Positions 1 through 8,855 of a stretch of DNA of 62,912 bases are shown here, piece by piece; position 1 is the first letter of the stretch, and each line of letters starts with the position of its first letter. The notes beneath the pieces are model-generated. The model was not told the origin of the DNA and did no database searches. It saw nothing but the letters and a program-made list of their open reading frames with translations. The stretch is from Deltaproteobacteria bacterium (GTDB lineage: Bacteria; Myxococcota_A; Polyangia; HGW-17), in NCBI GenBank assembly GCA_016937155.1, contig JAFGWM010000012.1, positions 1 through 62,912 of the forward strand, written 5' to 3'. Made by a program: the position numbers and the translations under genes.

Positions 1-91
1 GCCCCCACAAGGCAAACGGAACTAATTTTTCAAAACGCAACCCTGGGAGGGAGGAAAAATATGGGAAATGGTGAAACCTAACCCGGGCGGG
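1..91. other. Left edge, no gene seen
   Basis: The 91 bases downstream of the deformylase stop contain purine-rich runs and a short inverted repeat, AACCC/GGGTT at 80-84 and 89-93, that overlaps the stop codon. No T-run follows on the minus strand, so I do not call a terminator. No coding sequence could be supported. Confidence 0.4.
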
Positions 92-592
92 TTATTGAAT
101 TTGGAGCCTTCGGAGGGCTAGCTTTTTTTTGAGTGGGCCGATGTGGTCGATTATTAGTTTGCCGTTCAGGTGATCTGTTTCATGCTGAAACGCTCTACTT
201 AATAATCCAGTGCCTTCCATGGTGAACTCATTTCCATTCAGATCAGTTGCTTTTACGGTGCACTTTTTGAAACGTTTTATTGGTACGAATACGCCTGGGA
301 AGCTTAAACAGCCTTCTTCTTCCCTGACTTCACCTTCAGTGTGAATAATTTCGGGATTTATAAAAATAATTGTGTCGTCCTCTTCTGTTCCGCCAGCAAA
401 AGTAGGATCTATTACAAATATCCTAATCGGTTTATTGACCTGTACTGCTGCAAGACCAACGCCTTCGGATGCGTAGAGAGTGTCCTCCATATCGGAGATA
501 AAAGATCTCAAATCATCGGTTATTTTATCGACTTCAGAAGATCTTTCCATTAAAACCGGCTCAGGATATTTTACAATGGGCAAGATTGACAT
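92..592 (-). CDS. def: Peptide deformylase
   Basis: Removes the N-formyl group from the initiator Met of nascent proteins in the cytoplasm. The 166-residue protein has the family's normal length and all three motifs in order: GVGLAAVQ at residues 44-51 (the usual Pro of GLAAPQ is Val), EGCLS at 93-97 with the metal-binding Cys95, and HETDH at 137-141 with two metal His and the catalytic Glu. A GGAG ribosome site lies about 7 bases before the ATG. It is divergent from the Nudix gene, separated by about 70 bases. The common partner fmt is not visible; it could lie beyond the window edge. Identification is secure. Confidence 0.96.
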   Translation of the reverse strand: MSILPIVKYPEPVLMERSSEVDKITDDLRSFISDMEDTLYASEGVGLAAVQVNKPIRIFVIDPTFAGGTEEDDTIIFINPEIIHTEGEVREEEGCLSFPGVFVPIKRFKKCTVKATDLNGNEFTMEGTGLLSRAFQHETDHLNGKLIIDHIGPLKKKLALRRLQIQ

Positions 593-663
593 TTTCTAAC
601 TCCTTAAATTCTACTAAACTCAGGCAGGTTCCTGACTCAAACACGTTATTTGGAGTAATAGAC

Positions 664-1098
664 ATGAAAGAATACAGAAATCCAAAGCCCACAGTTGATA
701 TAATCATAGAATTGAAAAGACACAACAGTTTTAATATCGTGCTTATAAAGAGAAAAAATCCTCCCTTTGGTTATGCCTTGCCTGGAGGATTTGTTGATGA
801 GGGTGAGTCTTTATTGAATGCAGCAATAAGGGAAGCAAAAGAGGAAACAGGTCTTGATGTGAATATCTACAGACAGTTTTTCACATACAGTTCTCCAGGC
901 AGGGATCCACGGATGCATTCCATATCAACTGTATATCTGGCAAGAGCTGAGGGTGAACCGGTTGCAGGAGATGATGCTGCAGAAATATTACTTGTTTCAC
1001 CTGAGCATATTCCACAAATGGCATTTGATCATGCTGAAATCATAAATGATTATCTTGAATTTTTAAAAACTGGAAAACTTCCCAGTCTGGCAAGTTAA
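664..1098 (+). CDS. Nudix hydrolase (ADP-ribose pyrophosphatase-like)
   Basis: Predicted to hydrolyse a nucleoside diphosphate linked to another moiety. The Nudix box is complete: Gly42, Glu48, then REAKEETGL at 56-64 of the 144-residue form. I chose the ATG at 664 because GGAG sits about 8 bases upstream and the fold starts directly after it. The open frame continues upstream to 586, but that start overlaps the def start region and has no ribosome site. Residues 10-30 form the first beta strands (VDIIIELKR and NIVLIKRK). The architecture fits small ADP-ribose or NADH pyrophosphatases; the substrate cannot be read from sequence. Confidence 0.9.
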   Translation: MKEYRNPKPTVDIIIELKRHNSFNIVLIKRKNPPFGYALPGGFVDEGESLLNAAIREAKEETGLDVNIYRQFFTYSSPGRDPRMHSISTVYLARAEGEPVAGDDAAEILLVSPEHIPQMAFDHAEIINDYLEFLKTGKLPSLAS

Positions 1099-1252
1099 TC
1101 CGATTGATATTAATGAATCATGATAAACAATCAGTGACTATACAATTCGGAATTCCCTGCTGTGAATTTTGAGTGCTTAAAAAGGACAAAAAATCAGACT
1201 GTTATGCTTTTTGATTCAAACTGCTTGAGATGAGGATCATTTATACTATTAT

Positions 1253-2056
1253 ATGTACCCGGTGAATAATATGACTGACTGGACAAAACATTTAGAAGCA
1301 GGCTCTATTGCATATGAGGAGGGTAACCTTGCAGTTGCAAGAGGGCATTTTTTTTCGGCCTGGACATCCAACCCCCATCATCCCCTGACAAATTATGTTT
1401 ATGGAATGGAACTCTCCAGAACAGGTCACCGTCAGGAAGCCATTGAGCGACTTCAGGAAGCCTGGTCTCAGGATTCCTCCCTTGTTCCTGCGGCATGTCA
1501 GTGGGTTCGTCTAAGACTTCTGGAGGATATTTGTGATGTGGATGCAGTTGAACAACTGGATAAACTGTCCGGCAGATTTCCTGAGGATACTCTAATCATG
1601 ATGACCCGTCTTGAGTACTATATGATGAGAGGAAATATTGATGACGCTATTATTCAGGCTGAAATCCTTGAACGGTATAATCCTGAAGATGGTCATATCG
1701 CAATGGCCAGAGTAAACCAGTTAAGGGGGCTGATTGCATCATCAAATGATAATAATCAGGAGGCTCTAGAGTGGTTTAGACGGGCATCCGAACTTGATTC
1801 AGATTGGGCAGGTCCTGTTATAAATCAGGGTGTACTGCTTGAAAAAGCCGGTCTTACTGAAAAAGCCCTGGAGATGTATAAGAAGGCCCTGAAAATTGAA
1901 CCTCAGCATCCTGTTGCTCTCTATGATGTGGCCCGAATTTATTATCTTATGGAAAACAGGTTTGAAAGTTCAAACTATCTTAAACAATTATTGGCAGAGT
2001 ATCCTGAATACCCCGGTGGTGAAGATCTTGCCAGGGCTATTTTGGAGATTTCCTGA
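1253..2056 (+). CDS. TPR-repeat protein
   Basis: A 267-residue protein made largely of tetratricopeptide-like helical pairs, clearest around residues 12-45, 47-80, 157-190, 191-224 and 225-256, where the small/large residue spacing (A..G...A..Y..AL...P) is visible. There is no signal peptide or membrane segment, so it is probably a cytoplasmic scaffold. The start is uncertain: a second ATG at 1271 has a GGTG just upstream and may be preferred. Its stop overlaps the start of the RseC-like gene by one base (TGATG), which implies co-translation. No specific partner can be named. Confidence 0.85.
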   Translation: MYPVNNMTDWTKHLEAGSIAYEEGNLAVARGHFFSAWTSNPHHPLTNYVYGMELSRTGHRQEAIERLQEAWSQDSSLVPAACQWVRLRLLEDICDVDAVEQLDKLSGRFPEDTLIMMTRLEYYMMRGNIDDAIIQAEILERYNPEDGHIAMARVNQLRGLIASSNDNNQEALEWFRRASELDSDWAGPVINQGVLLEKAGLTEKALEMYKKALKIEPQHPVALYDVARIYYLMENRFESSNYLKQLLAEYPEYPGGEDLARAILEIS

Positions 2057-2538
2057 TGAGCATAGAAGATACAATAGTTCAGTATGGCGAAGTAACACAT
2101 GTGAGTGGAGATGTGTTAACAGTGATGGTATCCAGGCCAGATGCCTGTAATCATTGTGCTGCAAACGGCGCCTGTAATACTTTGAGTTTTGGAAGACAAC
2201 ACAGCGCCAGAGCCAGAAACAGATGTGACGCTAAATTGGGGGATCATGTTGAAATAGTAATTAAATCTTCAGGGCTGTTGAAAAGTGCTGCCCTAGTATA
2301 TCTCTTTCCTGCAATGATGCTTCTTATTGGTGCCCTCACAGGCAATTTTATTGCTCAGAAAATTGGCGCTAATATGAATCTTTTTTCAGTTTTATCGGGG
2401 CTTGGAGCATTTGTTTTGAGTGTTGTTATAGTATATTTTGTTAGCTCAAGACCAAACTGGCAGGTTCTTCCTGAGGCTGTTCGTATATCTGACTCTCCAA
2501 TCTGCTCTGGAGGTGACAGTGTCCCTTCAGCAAACTGA
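2056..2538 (+). CDS. RseC/MucC-family membrane protein
   Basis: A 160-residue inner-membrane protein with an N-terminal soluble domain that carries Cys31, Cys34 and Cys40 in an ACNHCAANGAC cluster, followed by two membrane helices at about 77-97 and 110-130. That layout matches the RseC/MucC family, linked in other bacteria to SoxR reduction and sigma-E signalling, and often found with Rnf-type redox genes. No rnf genes are visible here, so its partner is unknown. It is translationally coupled to the TPR gene upstream, and its 3' end overlaps the next gene. Confidence 0.85.
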   Translation: MSIEDTIVQYGEVTHVSGDVLTVMVSRPDACNHCAANGACNTLSFGRQHSARARNRCDAKLGDHVEIVIKSSGLLKSAALVYLFPAMMLLIGALTGNFIAQKIGANMNLFSVLSGLGAFVLSVVIVYFVSSRPNWQVLPEAVRISDSPICSGGDSVPSAN

Positions 2539-3490
2539 AAAAAAATCGTTTTCTCGGAAGGTTTTACGCTTTCTGCCTAAAACTGCCGGGATTTTTATTC
2601 TTATATACCTGTTCTACCGAACTGGATGGCGGGCTCCGGTCAGGATGGTTCGTGAGATTGGGGTCATACCTTTTCTTTTTCTTTTGTCTCTAAATATTCC
2701 ACACATATTTCTCAAAGCGTTCAGATGGAAACTGATGGTTAATAAAAGTGGGGGTAAAATTACCAATCTGGAAAGTCTCCGTATATATTTTGCAGGTATT
2801 GCAATGGGTATCTTCACTCCAGGAAGAGCAGGTGAAATGTTCAGGGCAGTATATGTGGTTGATGAGAAGTTTCCACTTCAGAGTGCCCTAGGTACCGTAA
2901 TTGCGGATCGACTGTTTGACCTGGGATTTTTATTGACAGTCAGTGCTGTTTCAACTTTTTTTCTGATTGGTTTCAGTTGGTTGATTGTTTTGATAATCCT
3001 AGCTGTGGGAGCTGTATCAGGAACAGCGATACTCATTCTCATACATGGTAAGCTTCTGGAACGTATTGAATCCAGATTCTTTAAAAACTCTGCTCCAAAT
3101 CTCAAATTCACCGATGCTTTAAAAATTTCTTTTTCAAATTTTCCTTTGAAAATTATCCTTACAGGTCTGGCTTATGGCATTATGAATTTTCAGGTTTATA
3201 TAATTGCTATTCAGGGGGGAATGGAAATTTCCTATATTCAGTCATTTCTACTCTTCAGTCTTGCGAATACTTTTGCTCTGTTACCACTCAGCATTAGTGG
3301 TCTTGGAACCAGAGAAGCCGCTCTGGGATGGCTGTTTTCCATTTCCGGATTCAGTGCTGCACAGGGGGTGTCGGTTTCCTTCTCATTTTTTATGCTTGTG
3401 GTTATCCCTGTCACTCTTGTGGGGATTGCAGCGTTATTTTTTTCCCCTTCTCTCCGGAAGGTGGATTCGGCGCATGCAGATAATCCATGA
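2519..3490 (+). CDS. UPF0104 / lysylphosphatidylglycerol synthase TM-region protein
   Basis: A polytopic membrane protein of about 323 residues with seven or more hydrophobic helices. It resembles the flippase-like membrane half of MprF and AglD-type proteins; motifs such as FTPGRAGE and SISGLGTREAALG are typical of this family. I place the start at the GTG at 2519, since GGAGG lies five bases before it. The frame runs open to 2438 but that start has no ribosome site. It overlaps the RseC-like gene by 20 bases. Its 3' end overlaps the convergent M20-like gene by 80 bases. The substrate is unknown. Confidence 0.85.
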   Translation: MSLQQTEKKSFSRKVLRFLPKTAGIFILIYLFYRTGWRAPVRMVREIGVIPFLFLLSLNIPHIFLKAFRWKLMVNKSGGKITNLESLRIYFAGIAMGIFTPGRAGEMFRAVYVVDEKFPLQSALGTVIADRLFDLGFLLTVSAVSTFFLIGFSWLIVLIILAVGAVSGTAILILIHGKLLERIESRFFKNSAPNLKFTDALKISFSNFPLKIILTGLAYGIMNFQVYIIAIQGGMEISYIQSFLLFSLANTFALLPLSISGLGTREAALGWLFSISGFSAAQGVSVSFSFFMLVVIPVTLVGIAALFFSPSLRKVDSAHADNP

Positions 3491-4907
3491 CAATATTTAC
3501 CAGTACATGAACACCAACACTTAAACTTTCCTCATCGGGGTTGAATGAACCGCTCCCCCTGCGATTTGCAAATTTACTTCCACTGCATCCCAGCAGGAAC
3601 ATGGATGTCGGCAATTCCTTGTGATATTTTGTAAAATCCCCCGGATCACTCAATGGATCCCCAGGCAACACGCCATGTCTGCCAAGGGATCTCACCAGAG
3701 TTCCAAGTGTCCATTCTGTCAGCCTGGTATTTCCCACAGTCATCTGAGGACCTTTTGTGAAATTAACTGATACCTTTGCTCCACTGCTCTTTTTTGCCCC
3801 TTCAACTGCATTTTTAATGAGTTTTGTCATCTTTCTTCGGTCGTTTTCTATAAGCCATCTGAAAGTTCCACCAATTACAGCCCTGGAGGCCATAGTATGT
3901 GATGCTTCCCCGGCGTGAAGTTTACCGATATTTAAAATAACCTGATGATTTGGCCCGAATTTTCTTGTGGGCAGTATAAGGAGGCTGCTCACCAGTGATG
4001 CAGCAATACTGACCGGATCCGTGCATTTCCACGGAACTGTTCCTGAACACATATGAGATGAAACACCTTTAATTATGATTGAGAATCTGGACAATCCACC
4101 ATGGACAGCTCCAGTGGGAACCCCAATTTTTCCGGTTTTTATTCCAGGGTCCAGAGGCATATGATACAAAACATCGACGCCTAGTCTGCCGAGTACACCA
4201 CTTGAAATTACATCTGTGGCTCCCATGTGTTCACCACTCTGAACTCTGCTTGAAGCACCCTGAAAAAGAAAAACGACATTGCCATTAAGCTTATTCTTCA
4301 TTTCAGTCAGCACTCTGGCTGCGCCAAGGGCTATGGCCATCTCCATATCACGGCCATAAGCGTGACTGACCATGACTTTTCTGTTTTCCCAGTAACCACT
4401 GGAATTGGACGCAAAAGTCAGGCCGGTAGTTTCTGATTCCGGTGAACCATCTATACCAAACAGGAATCCTACTGTTGCTCCCCGAGGATTTCCTCTGATA
4501 ACAGCAGCGAAGCCTGTTAAGCCTGCCGGTTCAAATTTATTTATACCAAGTGCCCCAAGTTGATCTTTAAGATATTTAACGGTTTTTACTTCTCTCCATG
4601 CCAGTTCAGCTTTTGCGTGAAGGGCCCTTCTGTGGGAAATTATATCATCCTCATATTTTTTAATCAGTCGCCACATTTTTCTGGAAAACCTTGAAGGTCT
4701 CGGCTTCATATGTTTAGGAATATCTGACTGATCCTTGGCCGGGAGATCCATCGGAGGTTGCCAGGGCAGATCCTGCTCTGGAGTTTTTTTTTCAACGATA
4801 ATCTTTACAGGAGATTTCTTCCGCGGATCAGGAGGCGGGTCACAGGAAACAAAAAAAATCGTAAAAAATAATAAAAATTTTTGAGAGTTTTGAATCATAG
4901 CTGTCAT
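3411..4907 (-). CDS. M20D amidohydrolase-like lipoprotein, probably inactive
   Basis: A 498-residue protein with a lipoprotein signal peptide ending in FFVSC (Cys22), then a Pro/Lys-rich linker to about residue 75, then a full-length M20D (HipO/AbgB-like) fold. The family's metal residues are mostly missing. HACGHD reads HAYGRD, the PAEE acid pair reads ASS, and the C-terminal HxPxF His is replaced in GSGSFNPDEE; only the His of YHMPLDPG remains. The dimer-domain segment and the GGTFR strand are kept. I infer a surface pseudoenzyme, perhaps a binding protein. Its 3' end overlaps the convergent membrane-protein gene by 80 bases. Confidence 0.85.
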   Translation of the reverse strand: MTAMIQNSQKFLLFFTIFFVSCDPPPDPRKKSPVKIIVEKKTPEQDLPWQPPMDLPAKDQSDIPKHMKPRPSRFSRKMWRLIKKYEDDIISHRRALHAKAELAWREVKTVKYLKDQLGALGINKFEPAGLTGFAAVIRGNPRGATVGFLFGIDGSPESETTGLTFASNSSGYWENRKVMVSHAYGRDMEMAIALGAARVLTEMKNKLNGNVVFLFQGASSRVQSGEHMGATDVISSGVLGRLGVDVLYHMPLDPGIKTGKIGVPTGAVHGGLSRFSIIIKGVSSHMCSGTVPWKCTDPVSIAASLVSSLLILPTRKFGPNHQVILNIGKLHAGEASHTMASRAVIGGTFRWLIENDRRKMTKLIKNAVEGAKKSSGAKVSVNFTKGPQMTVGNTRLTEWTLGTLVRSLGRHGVLPGDPLSDPGDFTKYHKELPTSMFLLGCSGSKFANRRGSGSFNPDEESLSVGVHVLVNIVMDYLHAPNPPSGEKGKKITLQSPQE

Positions 4908-5029
4908 TTTCTACAAGTTTTTTAGATAATTTTCAAAGGTTTTAAAAATAATGACCCAATATTTGAAAATGGTTTTGGAAAAGAATTGGAATTTGTAATA
5001 AACTCCATTGATTAAGTAGAGGTAGGATT

Positions 5030-6298
5030 ATGGAAACTCCAATTATCTATAATATTTTTCCCAGACTGGCAGGAAATTGTCAGGAATGGAAAGACTGGGC
5101 TTCAAAAGCCAGAGATATGGGCTTCAACTGGATTTACTTAAATCCATTTTCCAAAGTGGGACTAAGTGGGAGTCTGTACGCTGTGAAGGATTATTTTAGT
5201 GTTGATGATTCCTTCAGAACTGAAACTGTAGGTAGTTCCACATGTTTTCCTGAGCTGCAGGATGTTTTACAGGAAATCCACCAGATGGGTCTTAACGTCA
5301 TGTTTGATCTGGTGATTAACCACACTTCCATTGACTCGGTTCTGGTGGAGAAGCACCCTGAATGGTATAAAAAAGATGAAAAAGGGAAATTTTTGCATCC
5401 CTCAGCAATCGATCCGGCGGACGCAAGAAAAGTAACCACATGGGGTGATCTGTATGAGATTGATAACGAGGAAAGTCCAGATCTTGAGGGATTGTACAAT
5501 TACTGGGAAGGTCTTGTTGATACCTATGTGAATATTGGAGCTGGGGGCTTCAGATGTGATGCAGCTTATAAGGTTCCAGGGGTACTCTGGAAACGACTGA
5601 TGGAAAGAGCGGAGAAAGTAGCAGGAAGAAAAATACCATTTTTTGCTGAAACTCTGGGATGTACGATTGAGGAAGTCAGTGCATTAAAGGATGCCGGTTT
5701 CAGTTATCTCTATAATTCCGGTAAGTACTGGAATTTTGATGCTCCATGGGCAATTGAGCAACACCGGATGTTTGGTGAAATAGCGCCAAGTGTGGGTTTT
5801 CCAGAGAGTCATGATACAAGTCGTCTTGCCAAGGATGTTAATGATAATCTTGATGTAATTAAACAGCGTTATCTGTTTGGTATTTCATGGTCTGAGGCTT
5901 TTCAGATAACAATGGGATTTGAATATGGCTACCACGTAAAGCCTGATGTGGTGAAAATGACCAGGAATGATCAGGAAAGTCCCAGATATGATCTGACTTC
6001 ATTTATTTGCAATGCCAACAGATTCAAACTGAGTATTCCAGTGCTTTGTGAAGAGGGTAGTTTTGACAATGTGACCAGATTTGAGGCGCCCACTTTAGTG
6101 CTTGAGAAAAAAAGCAACATGGGCAATGACTCAATCTATATCATTATAAACAAGGACTGGGAAAATTCTCAATGGACCGAATTACCGATGGAAATGGAGC
6201 TTTGCAGACTTCATAATGCTGACCAGGTTGTTTTCGAAGCTTCTCCCAGATGGATTGAGCTTTCCCCTGCAGAGGTTGTTTTCGGGAGAAAAATATGA
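5030..6298 (+). CDS. GH13 alpha-amylase-family glycosidase
   Basis: A 422-residue protein with the GH13 signatures in order: DLVINH at 93-98, GFRCDAAYK at 173-181 with Arg175 and nucleophile Asp177, Glu207 in FAETLG as the acid/base, and HD at 261-262 as the third catalytic-site pair (FPESHD in place of the usual NHD). There is no signal peptide, so it is cytoplasmic and probably acts on stored or imported alpha-glucans. It is shorter than most amylases and lacks a visible carbohydrate-binding module. The opening (IYNIFPRLAG) and GSLYAVKDY resemble compact GH13 proteins of uncertain specificity. It starts a five-gene run on the plus strand. Confidence 0.9.
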   Translation: METPIIYNIFPRLAGNCQEWKDWASKARDMGFNWIYLNPFSKVGLSGSLYAVKDYFSVDDSFRTETVGSSTCFPELQDVLQEIHQMGLNVMFDLVINHTSIDSVLVEKHPEWYKKDEKGKFLHPSAIDPADARKVTTWGDLYEIDNEESPDLEGLYNYWEGLVDTYVNIGAGGFRCDAAYKVPGVLWKRLMERAEKVAGRKIPFFAETLGCTIEEVSALKDAGFSYLYNSGKYWNFDAPWAIEQHRMFGEIAPSVGFPESHDTSRLAKDVNDNLDVIKQRYLFGISWSEAFQITMGFEYGYHVKPDVVKMTRNDQESPRYDLTSFICNANRFKLSIPVLCEEGSFDNVTRFEAPTLVLEKKSNMGNDSIYIIINKDWENSQWTELPMEMELCRLHNADQVVFEASPRWIELSPAEVVFGRKI

Positions 6299-6630
6299 AT
6301 TTAAAAAAACTATACATTACACTGCTTCTGGTTTTTGCAATCGGTTGTTCAGGTAAAAAAGAAACTTCTTCTGAGGATTCAACTTCCAATTCCAGTGTAA
6401 CAAGGAAGGATTTTTGTCCTTTATTGGTAGCAAAGCTTGGACAATGCACAAAGGAAAGTGGTGTAAGACACAGATTTAACTTTCAGCATCTGAAAAAATG
6501 GATATATGAAGATTGTGAGAAGGCCAGAAAAGCCAACAGTGAAAGATACTCAAGGCTCTATCAATGCAGTGAAAAAGACTGCAACGGTTTAAATGCATGT
6601 CTTGAAAATCTTCTGAAAACAGAGAAATAA
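6295..6630 (+). CDS. Small Cys-rich lipoprotein
   Basis: A 111-residue protein with a lipoprotein signal peptide ending in AIGC (Cys18), then a Ser/Thr-rich tether, then six further Cys residues (in DFCP, QCT, DCE, QCS, DCN and ACL) that could form three disulfides in the periplasm or on the surface. The start overlaps the GH13 stop as ATGA, and one base separates its stop from the next start, so it is co-translated with the glycosidase and the kinase. I do not recognise the family. The Cys spacing suggests a small folded extracytoplasmic module. Confidence 0.8.
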   Translation: MNLKKLYITLLLVFAIGCSGKKETSSEDSTSNSSVTRKDFCPLLVAKLGQCTKESGVRHRFNFQHLKKWIYEDCEKARKANSERYSRLYQCSEKDCNGLNACLENLLKTEK

Positions 6631-6631
6631 T

Positions 6632-7783
6632 ATGACATCCCGTACAGGAAATAAAAAATATAATCTTCCTCAGATAAAGCCGGGGGATATGATTGGAGAG
6701 TATCGGGTCAGAAGACTTTTGGACAGCGGTGGTATGGGTACAGTTTACGCTGGTGTTCACCCCGTTATAGGTAAAAAAGTCGCTATAAAGATACTTCATC
6801 CACATGTGGCACAGAATCCTGAAAACATTAGCAGATTTAAACAAGAAGCCAGTGTGGTGAATGCAATAGGCGATCCGGGTATTGTGGATATTTTTTCCTT
6901 TGGCGAGCATGAGGGAAGATATTATTTCGTAATGGAATACCTTAAGGGTGAGAGACTTCTGGAGTTTTTAAGGCGACAGGGCAGGATTAGCGGTTTTGCA
7001 GCAGCTCAACTTTTAAGGATGCTTGCATTGAGTATGGCAGCTGCACATGACAAGAACGTTATTCACAGAGATATAAAAGCTGAAAATATTTTTCTTGTTC
7101 CTTCAAATGATGGTTACTGGCCTCCCAGATCCAAAATTCTTGATTTTGGTCTGGCAAAGCTGGCAATGCCTCTTCCGGGACAGCAACTCCCTCAGACTCG
7201 ACAGGGTGTCACTCTTGGAACTCCGTACTATATGTCTCCAGAACAGTGCAGGGGACTCGCTCTCGACGCTAGGAGCGATATTTATTCTCTTGGTGTTCTT
7301 GCATATGAGATGGTTACCGGATCACTGCCATTTATGCACAAGGATGCTATTGAAGTTATGCATATGCATCTGAAAAATGAGATTTCTCTTGAGCCCGGTG
7401 AGGATTTACCCCGGTTGATGGTGGAACTGATCAAGGGGTGTCTGGAGAAAAAACCTGATGATCGTCCCCAGGATATGCGGGAGTTTATTACTTCTCTGGA
7501 ATCAATTTTTCCTACACTTTCTCCGAATGCCGTTCAGCCTCAGATAAGTTCTTCCGAGGATGAAGTCAGCGGTCTTTACCGCATTGATGACATACCTGAC
7601 AGCAGTGTTGATTCCCCGGAAATTCATCAGGGAGATAATGCCGATATTTCCTCTGGTGTATTGGCTGCTGATACAGATATTTACTTGAAAAAATCGGCAG
7701 ACAAAAAATATCTAATGATAGTTTTCAGTAGTGGTTTGCTCATAGGTTTGCTGCTAGGCACTTTCATTGGAAAGCTTTTCTGA
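6632..7783 (+). CDS. Hanks-type Ser/Thr protein kinase, membrane anchored
   Basis: A 383-residue protein with a complete kinase domain at about residues 24-290: Gly-rich loop SGGMGTVY, Lys53 in VAIKIL, HRDIKAEN with catalytic Asp147, DFG at 171-173 and GTPYYMSPE before the activation-segment end. A linker of about 70 residues leads to one C-terminal membrane helix at about 361-380, so the kinase faces the cytoplasm with almost no outside part. The gene directly follows the Cys-rich lipoprotein and is followed by the UPRT-like gene, so the lipoprotein or UPRT-like protein may be partners. All catalytic residues are present, so it is likely active. Confidence 0.93.
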   Translation: MTSRTGNKKYNLPQIKPGDMIGEYRVRRLLDSGGMGTVYAGVHPVIGKKVAIKILHPHVAQNPENISRFKQEASVVNAIGDPGIVDIFSFGEHEGRYYFVMEYLKGERLLEFLRRQGRISGFAAAQLLRMLALSMAAAHDKNVIHRDIKAENIFLVPSNDGYWPPRSKILDFGLAKLAMPLPGQQLPQTRQGVTLGTPYYMSPEQCRGLALDARSDIYSLGVLAYEMVTGSLPFMHKDAIEVMHMHLKNEISLEPGEDLPRLMVELIKGCLEKKPDDRPQDMREFITSLESIFPTLSPNAVQPQISSSEDEVSGLYRIDDIPDSSVDSPEIHQGDNADISSGVLAADTDIYLKKSADKKYLMIVFSSGLLIGLLLGTFIGKLF

Positions 7784-7796
7784 TTCAGGAGGTAGA

Positions 7797-8855
7797 ATGA
7801 CCAGACTAATTTTAAGAAGTATGGATCTTGACGCTTTTTTGACCGACCAGGATATGGCAAATATACAGATGATGGATTCTCTTTATCAGAATGCCATGGA
7901 AATCAGTTCCAGATGGGATAATGCTCCTGAGTCTGAAAAGAACTCCCTTTCCAAAGAGTTGATAGACTCATTCGGTGCGATGGGCGAAGAGATGCATACT
8001 ATGCTCAGGGATGAAAAGCAGATACATGTATACTCGTTTGAAACTCCAAATTTTATTCATGGTGAAGTCAGCCGTCTGGTTGCGAAACTTAGAAATATTC
8101 GAACACAGGATCCTGAATTCGTTTATTACATACAGAGAGCTTATGAATTGCTTTTCAATCTGGCCTTTGGTGGAGAGCCTGAATCCAAACATCACATAAT
8201 TGTAAAAACTCCTGTAAATATACCAAAGCCTAACTACGCAGTTCATAAAATTCCTGATATTGATTCCCAGACATCAAATGCGGTTATGTGTGTTATGCTG
8301 AGAGCAGCACTTTTACCATCTATGATTGTTTCAAAGGAAATTCAGGAATACAGTCACAGTGGGCAGATTACACCCTTTGCACTTTTCAGGATCAGCAGAG
8401 ACGATACAAAGGAAGAGCGGGACATGGCGTATGTTCTGGATCTTAAAAAGAGCTATTTTGATCTTGAGACTCTTGATGGTAAAGACTGGTTTTTTGCAGA
8501 TCCTATGAATGCAACCGGTGGTTCCCTTGTAACAGTGGTTAGATTTTTACTTGATCAGGGGATAAAACCCAGAAGTATAAAATTCTTTAATGTGTTGAGT
8601 GCAATGAAGGGTTCATTAAGGATTGTGAGGGCTGTGGAAAATGCTGAAATTTACACATTATGGATGGACCCTGCTTTGAACAGCAAGGCATATATACTTC
8701 CCGGTGTGGGGGACGCCGGAGATAGAATAAATGGAAAGGATTCTCTGGAACATCCTCGAAATATTATTCAACTAATCTCTGATTATGGAAACAGGATAAC
8801 AAGTCTGTATCGCAGTCAGGTTAGAGCAATTGAGAAAACAGTTCTGGGAATATAA
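7797..8855 (+). CDS. Uracil phosphoribosyltransferase-like protein with N-terminal extension
   Basis: A 352-residue protein whose residues 80-315 match uracil phosphoribosyltransferase. The PRPP loop DPMNATGGS is at 235-243 and the uracil-binding flap YILPGVGDAGDRI at 299-311. Both motifs are nearly canonical, so catalysis is plausible, but about 80 residues precede the fold and typical Upp proteins have only 208-220. I chose the ATG at 7797 because GGAGG lies seven bases before it; the frame is open to 7767. It overlaps nothing and is directly followed by the NikR-like gene. The extra N-terminal region and the kinase/NikR context suggest a specialised role rather than a simple salvage enzyme. 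Confidence 0.85.
   Translation: MTRLILRSMDLDAFLTDQDMANIQMMDSLYQNAMEISSRWDNAPESEKNSLSKELIDSFGAMGEEMHTMLRDEKQIHVYSFETPNFIHGEVSRLVAKLRNIRTQDPEFVYYIQRAYELLFNLAFGGEPESKHHIIVKTPVNIPKPNYAVHKIPDIDSQTSNAVMCVMLRAALLPSMIVSKEIQEYSHSGQITPFALFRISRDDTKEERDMAYVLDLKKSYFDLETLDGKDWFFADPMNATGGSLVTVVRFLLDQGIKPRSIKFFNVLSAMKGSLRIVRAVENAEIYTLWMDPALNSKAYILPGVGDAGDRINGKDSLEHPRNIIQLISDYGNRITSLYRSQVRAIEKTVLGI

Noticed and set aside
80-93. Hairpin over the def stop codon considered as terminator
   Set aside because: Only a five-pair stem, overlapping the stop codon, with no T run after it on the minus strand.
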